Positions 55,836 through 64,000 of a stretch of 64,000 nucleotides of DNA are shown piece after piece. Numbering within the stretch: the stretch's first letter is position 1; every line of letters begins with the position of its first letter. A model generated the notes under the pieces. The model ran no database searches. It was not told where the DNA came from and saw nothing but the letters and a program-made list of their open reading frames with translations. The translations under genes and the position numbers were made by a program. Source of the DNA: Silurus meridionalis (taxonomy: Eukaryota; Chordata; Actinopteri; Siluriformes; Siluridae); contig NC_060906.1 of assembly GCF_014805685.1 (NCBI RefSeq), positions 5,309,715 through 5,373,714 of the forward strand, in the 5' to 3' direction.

Positions 55836-56915
55836 TTAAACACCTGGATGAAGACAGTGTCCACACCAGTATGCATCAGATCTTATATTTAATTTTATCT
55901 ACACATTTAGAGACAATGTATGTAACAAAATGTGAACCAAAATTACATACAAATGTCCTTATTTACCTGCAGCTCTGATGAAATCCCCTCTTCTGCAGTT
56001 ACTGATGGATGAGACACAGGGCTGTAACCTTTAAAAGATCAAGACTTTTTAAGATATACAATTTGAACTATCAATAGAAAATATAGCAATAAAAACATGT
56101 AGAAATATAGCTAAATAGAAATAGGTGATCTTTACCTGTATTTCTTTGAATATAGACTCCTCAGTCCTCAGTGGTAGATTGACCTGGATTAGGGGACAAA
56201 ATGAACTGATAAATGTGAATATGAAGAGAATGTTATTTAAGAAATAAAGATTCAAGTATTAAAAGATGATTTTTTCTAGGGAGGGAAACTCACATTAGTG
56301 TTTGATTATTGTGACTGTGTTTTCATTTCAGAGTGGTGTAACATATTCTAAAAGAAAGCAGTACATCAGTTTATAAAAACAATGTGCTTGTTTTGTTTAT
56401 TTGTTTGTCTTTGTGAATGCAATACGCTTCCATAGTTTGATGTGTGAAATCTAGCAGTAAATCCTACAGAACCTACCATGAGCCTTACTCTTTACTTTTT
56501 CATAATTCTAATAAACTATATCACATTTTTTTGTTTGGAATTTAATTATACCAAAGGATCTTTTGAAAGAAATGTTTTGGATTGTTTACAACACAATTAA
56601 AAAAATAATAATTAATGTAGTGTTTTTGATTTGGGAATCAGGGTCAAAGGAGTTGGATGGTATTTGTTATTTCATAAATGTAAAGTTAAAAAATGTAAGT
56701 TTTTTTATTGATCTAAAACTATTATATGATTCTCTTTACTCAGCACTTCATAAGACAGCTGCTAAAACATCTGTACTACTACTAATAATAATAATAAAAA
56801 ATTGTTTCGCTGCAAGGGTTACCTTGTGTTCCGGTTGTGTTTATACTTTATTGTGTTGTGTCAGTTCAAGTTCAGGTGTTGTATACATCCCATGTGAGTG
56901 CTAGATTAATATTAA

Positions 56916-56916
<1 letters not shown>

Positions 56917-56967
<51 letters not shown>

Positions 56968-57026
56968 GATACATTTGAAAGAAAGTAAGAAAGAAAGTAA
57001 GAAAGAAAGAAAGAAAGAAAGAAAGA
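56917..57026. repeat. (AAAT)n and (AAAG)n microsatellites
   Basis: An AAAT run of about 50 bases, then an AAAG run of about 42 bases. The surrounding 55836-57840 holds no supportable gene; short open frames there have no motif. Confidence 0.95.
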
Positions 57027-57839
57027 GTTTTGGATAGTGGATGTCAGCATTACCCATGATCCTCAGCCTCCGTTGCTATTTTTCTCATTGTGCTCAAACC
57101 AGTGTCCAGGTGAGTTACGAGACTCATAACTAATGATCACATTTAGTTTAAATATTGTAACTGATGCCTTTTATTCCCATTAAACGCACATGGTTTCAGT
57201 GAAAAAGAAAAAAAAACACAGGTGAAATTGTTCTAAACGGGGTCGATAACTTCTGTATGACACACAAATGGACTGAACTGTATTCTGTATTTCCTCAGAT
57301 GGATGTGCACAGAGGACTGTGTTGAAGGAAATGGACTTGTATTTTTAGAATGCTCATTGATTTACCACATCAAACAGTGTATGCATTGTATAGATTGCCA
57401 AGCAATGGTGTGGGGGATTTTAGGTATTATAGGGGTGTGAGTGTATTATAGGATATAACTGTTGTGTAACTTTATATTACTGCACCATTGAATATAAACA
57501 TTATAATATAAATTCTTTTTTAAAGATTATTATGGCTGTTTTTCTTCAGACCAATTCAAAAACAAATATTTTTACGCAGCAAACACACACTGTTTTATAT
57601 GTTCTGATTTGACTTTATGTTGTATGTTATTACAGTTAACAAATAACTTGATTCTCTGTTCTGTTGCTGCTTTTCAAGTGAATTTAACCACATGGTCCAG
57701 TGTTATTAAATACAGCCTTATGGTGTTTTTCACAAATATGCACACACATAATGTGGTGTATTTTCACTGCTATTGTTGTGAATGGCAGAAAATTAAACAT
57801 TTCCAAAGATGACCATTTTATATTTTTACTTTTCTATAC

Positions 57840-58482
57840 ATTGTTATTTAAAAATATGATAGCTTTATGGTAGATACACGGTAATAGCTGAAGGAAAAAG
57901 AAAGAGATACACTATAAGGACAAAAGTATTGGGACACCTGACTTTCACATCCATAGTTGGTTCTTTCCTAAACTGTTAACGCAAATCTGAAGACACACAA
58001 TTGTATATGATGTGTTTGGATGCAGTAGCATGTAATTTCTCTGCACTTGAACCAGGAGACCCAAACCTGTTCCAGCATGACAATACCCCTGTGAACAAAG
58101 CAAACTCCATTAAGATATGCTTTGCATTGGTTTGAGTGTAAGATCTCCTGCAATAGAGCTCTTACCTCAACCCTATTGAACCCAAGTCCTCTTCACCTCA
58201 CCTACATCAGTACCTGACTTTACTAAGACCCTTCTGTCTGAATGAGCACAAATCTCCACAAACACAATCCATAATCTAGTGGAACATCTTCCCAGAGAGG
58301 GAAGGATATTATAAGAGCATAATGAAGACTAAATGTGGAATGGGATGTTCAAAAATCACATATAAATCTTATAGCCAGGTGTCCACAAACTTTTAGCAAT
58401 TTCAAGGAGTTTATCCTCTCAATAAACTTGAGCAAAATCTTAGGACTAAAGGAAATACATTGGCTAATAAAACAGATTCTGC
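57840..58482. repeat. Segmental duplication, inverted partner of 6740-7870
   Basis: It carries the MITE (57910-58400) with shared flanks on both sides. The flank at 58401-58479 (AGGAGTTTATCCTCTCAATA to ACAGATTCTG) is the inverse of sequence near 6748-6925. The last bases of the MITE are missing here, where the 6.95-7.31 kb insert is also absent, so one deletion removed both. Confidence 0.8.
57910..58400. mobile_element. Mariner/Tc1-like MITE, second copy
   Basis: It starts CACTATAAGGACAAAAGTAT after TA and ends at CACAAACTTTTAGCAA without the final TATAGTG. Very similar throughout to 7315-7810 in reverse orientation. Confidence 0.8.
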
Positions 58483-58788
58483 ACAGTAAAAACAGAAGTG
58501 TTAATTTAACTCTTAAAGAGTTGAATTTGACTCTGTTTCAGATAACATTTGGTCCCACTCGAAATCAGTGTAAAATTTACTCTTTGGTCAGTGTCAAATT
58601 TTTAGAGTTAATTCTACTCAATATTGTGTAAAAAATAATAATGAAATGTGTAAAATTATTTAACACTGTAGGGTAATCACCTTGTTAAGAGTAATATTAT
58701 TACACAGTATAGAGTTAATTTATCTAAAATTTTACTTAAAAAAAATGACACTTAAAGTGTAATATTTACTTTACATTTCTCTACAGTG
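58482..58788. mobile_element. Small MITE with CACAGTAAAAA-type ends
   Basis: The left end is CACAGTAAAAACAGAAGTGT and the right end reads inward CACTGTAGAGAAATGTAAAG. The interior consists mainly of alternating ACTCTTAAAG / AGAGTTAAT motifs. It lies immediately at the border of the segmental duplication, and is absent from the other copy. Superfamily not assigned. Confidence 0.55.
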
Positions 58789-59087
58789 TTTTGAAAAATA
58801 TATAAATCATAAGATGCAGTGTTACTGAATTTTAGAACTATCAACTACTATCCAAATAAAAACAATCACAATAATACTAGATCACAGAACTCACAATTTA
58901 TTGTAAATATAAAGCATTTTAATGTCATTGAATTTACAATGGAAACAAATTTTCATGTCTCTGACCGAAACATGTATAACATCATAAAAATGTTTACCAG
59001 AGAAAGCAATATGGCACGACAAGGAGAGTTGTGTCATTCCCTCCATATGACATTTGTATGTCAAAAGGCCTAGGGTAATGCAGGTCA

Positions 59088-60955
59088 TCAACATGAAAAA
59101 ACAAAATCCTGCTTTGCTCTGATCACCTCATATGCATGGAAATGTTCTTGAAAAGTTACTGTACTTAAATGCACTGTGAGTAGCAACAATTTTTCACACA
59201 TTATCAGAACTGACTCAATCTGATAAAACACGGGCACTTCAGATTCAACTTTGCCACAGATAACCAAGTTTGGGCGATAAACAAAACCATTATGTTTAGC
59301 CCAATTAACCTTCATAACCTGAATGCTACTGGGCACTTGCATTGCCATAGCAATTTCAGAACCTCCTTTTACCATATTTAAAGACACCATTTTTCCTGGA
59401 CCAATGTCTAACCGACTAAAAGTTGTTGAACTTCGCCAACTGTATGCCATATGATTCTGATGCTTTTTTGCCAGCGTTTTGGTAATATTTTTAAATGATT
59501 TAAGCTGTTTTTTGAAAAAAATTATGCTTGCCTTCATACCTCATCCACCAACTATGAAGGACAGGCCCAATTTTCTGGATGCAGCGGGGATAGTGGATAA
59601 GAAAATGGTGCTTTGGTAAAAGGTTTTTCTGAGGATACAACTTCTTAAACAGTGTGTGGTGATCCACAATTAAATGTTTTAAATATACACATAAACCTTG
59701 AGATAACATGGGCGAGAATATAATGTTTATTATTTGAAGTAGTAAAAGAAGCAGGCCCCAGTGTTGGTCAGTAGAAGTTACTAAATCTCCAAAGATAAGA
59801 GGAACATTCCGAAGTAAGCACCAGGACTGAACTGCATTCAGTCCCAGATCATTAGATCCTTCACCTAAATTAACAGCTACAGGCCTGTTGTTTCTCTCCA
59901 TGAAACCATAATCAAAACTTTCTATTCTTGAAATTATTTCTGCTGATGTAACATGTTTTTCCTTCAAATACAGAAATAATAATTTTAATTCGTACTGGCC
60001 CACCCCTTCTAACACATCATGCATCACATCAACTGAAAAGTTCTCTGTTGTGTGAAAATACTCCAATGAATTTAATATGCATGACCTTTTCACACCAAAA
60101 ACGTATGGAAGGGATGGATTACAAGCCATTTCTTGACAGTGAGCAGTGTGTATATCTTTGGTGCGCAAAACTACTTTGGAAGAATCTTCAGAGAATTCTG
60201 TCTGAAAATCCTCCTTTTCCGCTAAACAGAACCTGCAACAGTACCTTGCACTGAAAGACTCCACCAGACCAAACAAACTATGCAAACCCAAATGATCCCC
60301 AGTAACCTGTACTACAGTGCCACGAACATAACCATTGTATAATAGAATCTCAATACCATCACTCTCTAACACTTTAATGTCTCGAACAATGGGAGCAAAA
60401 ATTTCACTAAAACCATACCGTTTAACATCTTGAGTATGAAATAAGGCACACAGGTGTATGTTAGCTAAGAAAGAATTCCATTTTGGAGAGAAGTTTCTTA
60501 AAGTAAAATATACTCCACCCAATTTATGAATACCTCGCTTAGGACCCAGAGGGTTGGTGACCTCAAAGTCATCATAGAACATCTGGATCTGTATTGTCTG
60601 CTTCTCAGTTGAGAACAGGGGGTGACTTTTAAAAAAAGATCCATCACAAATATCTCTCAGTCTAGAGTCGCTGGTAGCTGAGCTTTGCAACATTTCTGCA
60701 ACATACTGACTTTTATATATTGACTGCAGTGTAGATAAAATTGGAATATACATGAATTTATCTTGAACCACTACCTGATTATATGTTCCAGTCTTTTTAT
60801 TTCGTCTTGTGTCAAATCTTGAACCAATCACACATTCAACTGGTTCTACTATTTCCCACTTGTCAGTCATAAATTTTGATCGCTTGTATTCCGAATTAAG
60901 AATTGTGAAAGGATTCTCTAACCCCTCAAAACACCTCAACCGCACATTTCTGTTT
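59088..60955 (-). pseudogene. CMC/EnSpm-like transposase, main catalytic part (one frameshift)
   Basis: A 481-codon frame (59500-60945) continues, after a one-base shift in a T7 run at about 59518, into 59088-59537. Motifs in order: NQVVVQDKFMYIPILSTLQS; MFYDDFEVTNPLG; LHSLFGLVESFSARYCCRFC; FSVDVMHDVLEGVGQYELKL; NDLGLNAVQSWCLLRNVPLI; LPKHHFLIHYPRCIQKIGPV; MRYEGKHNFF, then KQLKSFKNITKTLAKKHQNH. The D-V-M-H motif and the H-x-L-x-H-Y-P ... F-E-x-K-H pattern resemble EnSpm/CACTA-type transposases. I cannot name the catalytic triad with certainty; the Asp residues in YDDFE and VDVMHD and a later Glu are candidates. With so long an open frame it is the least decayed transposase in the window. Confidence 0.65.
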
Positions 60956-61420
60956 CTCTTTTATTACTAAATACATGCTTTATCACTGTCTCTTTGGCAT
61001 GTTGATGGATATCTTGAACAATCTCTTCCATGGAAATCACTACAGAATTCAGTGTACTTTGACCAACACCTGCTGCCTTTAGATCAGAAATTACAGCTGA
61101 ACAACTATTTACAATGTATGCTGAAGAGAACTGTGACTTAGCCTCTAAATATTCAGTCGATTCTTCAACATGAGAAACATTACTTGTATTGACGGTACTT
61201 TGAGGATATGATCATATTCTACAGAATCAACTAAACCGATTCCATGGCACTTATTAAGATGCTTTCTTAAACCAGAAAAACTACCAAACGAACGTGAGCA
61301 TCCTTCTTGACCACACTTCAGAAAAAGAGTCCTACCTGTACATAGCCCATGAATTACCTTAAAGTGTTTAACAAGGTTGTTTGGACTTCCATGGTCACTT
61401 TTGCAAAGAAAACACTTCAT
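60946..61420 (-). pseudogene. N-terminal zinc-finger part of the same transposase
   Basis: ATG at 61420. Two Cys/His fingers: CFLCKSDHGSPNNLVKHFKV with IH, and CGQEGCSRSFGSFSGLRKHL with NKCH. After a one-base shift near 61195 the frame continues as STVNTSNVSHVEESTEYLEA and on to VISMEEIVQDIHQHAKETVI, and a second shift near 60955 leads into the main part. Fingers at the N-terminus would bind element DNA. The start lies 13 bases after the stop of the upstream ORF (61434-61436), so the two genes are closely paired. Confidence 0.65.
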
Positions 61421-61625
61421 AGCTTTATCTCAACTAACGCACCATTCTTGCCCGCAACTCTGCAACTCTAGGAGTCTCCTTTGTTTCCCCCATGTCGATG
61501 TTATAGATGGTTGTTTAGACAAAAGTAAAAAAAGCTGCTCAGGGAAAAACTATATGACGTACCAACGACGTAATGGGCTTTAAAGAGTTCATCAAAAGCT
61601 CCAAGTGAACCTGTTGCCTTGCATG

Positions 61626-62827
61626 TGTAGTGGGACGAACTGTGAGTGTCCCTTTAAATTGTCATGAAAGCATCAGCTGTCCAATCAGATACATGCAAGA
61701 CTATATAAAAGGGGACTTTTAATGCACCATGTTGTGTGATCACCGCTTGTGTGTCATTGCCCGAGGCCCGCCCCTTCCTGGTTTAGACTCTTCCTGTCTC
61801 ACAGGTATGTGCTTGCTAGCAAGTGTGTATCAACGTGTGTGTTTGTGGTAACTAGCGTTATTTGAATTATAGTTTCCAACGTGTAATCATTCCATGTGGC
61901 TCGGCGACTGCTTTTAAACATGAACCCGCCGTAATCCCGTGCCTTCTTGCCGGTTTGATGTCCATTTGCCTGTGCGGCTGGACTTGTGGTCGAAACGACA
62001 ATATTAAGGTGGAATAGTTTTAAGAGGAGTCATTCAGTGCGGCCTGCGGGGCAACGTACTTTGATGCTGCTGCTTTGTTTTTACTCTGCTTTGTTTTACT
62101 TAATTTTGTATGCTTTGTGTTACTTTACTTTGTCTGCTTTGCTAGCTTTGTTTATGCTTTGTTTTTCTTTGTTTTGTTTTACTTTACTTTGTTTGCTTTG
62201 CTAGCTTTGTTTGCTTTGCTAGCTTTATGCTTGTTTGCTTTGCTAGTTTTGTTTATGCTTTGTTTTACTTAATTTTGTATGCTTTGTTTTACTTTACTTT
62301 GTTTGTTTGCTAGCTTTGTTTATATATTCATTCAAACAACATTCAATTATTATTTCTATTTCTTGTGTGATTTAAATTTGGTTAACAGTGTCTTTGTTAT
62401 AGGAACCGAGGCTTCAGGCAGACGGCTAGTTGGCCTTGGCGTGCGGTGGTGGGACTCTATCACAGGGTGCAGTGTGTTCACGCTTGGTCTTACCGTGTTT
62501 GTGTGAGTGTGTGTGGTGCTCTTGTGCATTTGGTGTTATGCTCCTGGCGATATAGTAGCCGCATACTCATTAGGCTAGTTTACCTGCTTTAGGTAAGCCT
62601 CGGTTTCCTTTTATGCCTATTTTATTCCAGCCCATGTTTTAAAAGTAATATTTATTGTGAAATAAAACATTTTTTTGTATCTTTGGTATCCACGTCTCTT
62701 GCCTCTGTTTATTGAAACCACGTACCTGTGTCTTTTGTAGGTGATTTAATTTATAATAGTGTTCCCTGTTAACAGGGTGGCGTAGTCAGCTGAGTTATAG
62801 TTTCTGTCTAATTAACGTCCCGCCACA
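61626..62827 (+). mobile_element. Solo LTR, 1.2 kb, with 4-bp target duplication
   Basis: Begins TGTAGTGGGACG and ends CGTCCCGCCACA, inverted TG...CA ends. CATG occurs on both sides (61622-61625 and 62828-62831). A TATA box (ACTATATAAAAGGGG, about 61702) and an AATAAA (about 62662) are both in plus orientation, so U3-R-U5 read left to right. A tandem repeat of TTTGCTAGCTTTG / TTTTACTTTACTTTG units occupies about 62075-62330. No internal retroviral genes remain, so it is a recombination-derived solo LTR. It splits an exon of the minus-strand ORF. Confidence 0.82.
62075..62330. repeat. Minisatellite within the LTR
   Basis: Units of about 22-26 bases made of GCTTTGTTTTACTT, TTGTTTGCTTTGCTAGC and similar parts, about ten copies. 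It yields T-rich open frames of Leu/Phe/Cys that are not genes. Confidence 0.8.
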
Positions 62828-63084
62828 CATGGAAGTGCATACTTGTCAACCACAATGAAGTAGGAGTGAATGGTGCTCTGTGTGGATCCCTGGGCGAGAA
62901 GGTAGGGCTGACTGCTTTGGGTGATGTTGCCTAGATGCTGCTGCACACTGGTTCCAACCTACCAACAAAACACATTCAACAGAATTGTTTTGGTGACTAA
63001 CTTCTGACAATAGATCATATCACCGCCAACTGTGCACATGATTGAGGTGATGGAAGATATATTTAAAACAACTGTTGAAGAATT

Positions 63085-63745
63085 TGTTCACTTTGAAAAA
63101 TGTTTTTGCTGATAATTTACTCACCCACATGTCAGCCAAGATTCATGTCTTTCTTTCTTCAGTCGAAATAAATGTAGGTTTTTGAGGAGAACATTTCAGG
63201 ATTTTTCTCCATATAATGAACCTCCATGGTGACCAATGGTTTGAGGGTTTAAATGAAGGGGCAAATGTCTGTCTCAATGTAGTTTCAAAGACTTGACAAT
63301 GCCCGCAGAGGAATAAGGGTATTATATAGAGAAACGACTGGCTGTTTTCAAAATAAAAATAATATACTTTTTAACCACACTTGGATCTTTCTGACATCGT
63401 GACGTAATGAGTGCCGCATCTTGAGATTCTACAACACTTTGTGGTATTTTTATTTTGAAAACGACTGATCATTTTTTGCTAGATAAGAACCTTATTTCTC
63501 TGCTGGGATCATATTGAGACTTTGAAGCTATACTGAGACAGACTTTCAACCCTCATTTGAACCCTCAAACCGTTGGTCACCATTTTAGTCCATTATATGG
63601 AGAAAAATCCTGAAATGTTTTCCTCAAAAACCTTAATTTATTTTCGACTGAAGAAAGAAAGACATGGACCTCTTGGATGACACGGGGGTTAGTAAATAAT
63701 CAGCAAAAAAAAAAAAAATATTAAGTGAACTAACCCTTTAAGCAT
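63085..63745. mobile_element. Fold-back (palindromic) element in an intron
   Basis: The halves 63105-63300 and 63480-63715 are inverted copies. Landmarks are CATGTCTTTCTTTCTTCAGT, GAGGAGAACATTTCAGGAT and CATATAATGAACCTCCATGG (approximately inverted at 63590). One end reads GGGTTAGTTCACTTAA inward. It occupies most of the 789-bp intron between the two exons of the upstream ORF. Fish genomes contain many such MITEs; I do not assign a superfamily. Confidence 0.7.
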
Positions 63746-64000
63746 ACCTTTTGAAATCTGATGAGCTGATCTACAGCTTGAAACGCAGAAAGCTTTCCCG
63801 GCCTCTTTCTACCGTGTGCAGATGGTGGTAGCAGATGTAGCAGCAGCAAAATGGCAGACATATCACTGTCCCAGCCTACAAATAAGTAAATAAAAACCTG
63901 GTTTACATTATGCCATAGCATAGCATTCAACATGACAACTTGCACCATTACGAAAATGTACACTACACACCTACATAACCCACAATAACAAGTAAAACAG

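Larger units (their letters stand above)
61434..63875 (-). pseudogene. Spliced upstream ORF of the same transposon, interrupted by an LTR
   Basis: Exon 63748-63875 (acceptor TTATTTGTAG, donor GTATGC) encodes LLLLHLLPPSAHGRKRPGKL and AVDQLIRFQK. Exon 2 starts at 62958 after TTGTTGGTAG and reads VGTSVQQHLGNITQSSQPYL, then HSYFIVVDKYALP. The splice joins RFQK to VGTS in frame. The coding sequence stops at the CATG where an LTR is inserted (61626-62827) and resumes as ATGSLGAFDELFKAHYVVG. After a shift near 61520 it reads YNIDMGETKETPRVAELRAR and a stop at 61434. I recall similar proteins (FELVV-x-D, AFDELFK, KETPRV) in teleosts but know no function. An earlier exon must lie upstream of 63876. 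Confidence 0.6.

Noticed and set aside
62075..62272. Leu/Phe/Cys-rich open frame resembling a membrane protein
   Set aside because: A translation of the T-rich minisatellite inside the solo LTR.
61434..63875. Upstream ORF as a host gene under selection
   Set aside because: Considered, but frameshifts, the inserted LTR and its adjacency to a transposase favour a dead transposon gene; kept as a finding, not called a host gene.

Overview
The window looks like teleost fish genomic DNA, possibly from an ostariophysan such as a catfish or cyprinid relative (low confidence). The reasons are exons of the fish-expanded NLRC3-like (FISNA-NACHT-LRR) receptor family and a repeat load typical of teleosts: Tc1, hAT, Tigger, CMC/EnSpm-like, DIRS, L1, L2 and RTE. 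Other signs are AT-rich DNA, many (TA)n, (CA)n and (TTA)n tracts, intron-sized gaps with consensus splice sites, and no bacterial-style operons. All family names come from motifs read by eye; no database search was run. A 100-base N run at 7871-7970 is a scaffold gap.

Layout. 1-10.3 kb: an imperfect inverted duplication (1-520 plus 2004-2290 against 8945-10310). It brackets one plus-strand LRR exon (723-896), an 18-bp minisatellite, an L2 remnant, a complete but dead Tc1 element (4640-6216), a small mariner-like MITE and one NIDO-type exon (8310-8431). 9.7-17.9 kb: an LTR (9743-10214, minus), a nearly full-length RTE LINE with a 15-bp target duplication (10669-13454, minus), an L1 ORF1 remnant and an internally deleted DIRS element (15333-17849). 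18.4-36.8 kb: one NLRC3-like gene on the minus strand. I can follow it as six exons with compatible phases: 36721-36773, 30199-30276, 25089-26946, 24511-24704, 19926-20099 and 18491-18664. Its introns hold an L1 (20783-23940), L2 elements and a repeated chimeric unit. The FISNA-NACHT exon carries several one-base losses, so it is either a pseudogene or damaged by assembly error.

37-45 kb: an RNase H remnant, a 2.6-kb element with GGGCCC-rich ends and an inner hairpin, an internally deleted RTE copy, a transposase fragment and a hAT element. 45.13-52.5 kb: a large palindrome of about 7.4 kb. Its arms contain the same Tc1, L1-endonuclease and RTE-derived mini-element pieces in mirror order, around a 2.8-kb terminal-inverted-repeat element. 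52.6-53.8 kb: a Tigger remnant and another copy of a roughly 600-bp unit from the arms. 54.6-64 kb: remains of CMC/EnSpm-like transposons. The most complete is a minus-strand two-gene unit at 59.1-63.9 kb. It has a spliced upstream ORF, then a zinc-finger plus transposase ORF 13 bases downstream. A solo LTR (61626-62827) sits inside the upstream ORF's exon and a fold-back element sits in its intron.

The only host genes supported are the NLRC3-like receptor, the lone LRR exon and perhaps the NIDO exon. Everything else recognisable is mobile DNA or its derivatives. The most unusual structures are the two-ORF transposon and the palindrome centred on a transposon.
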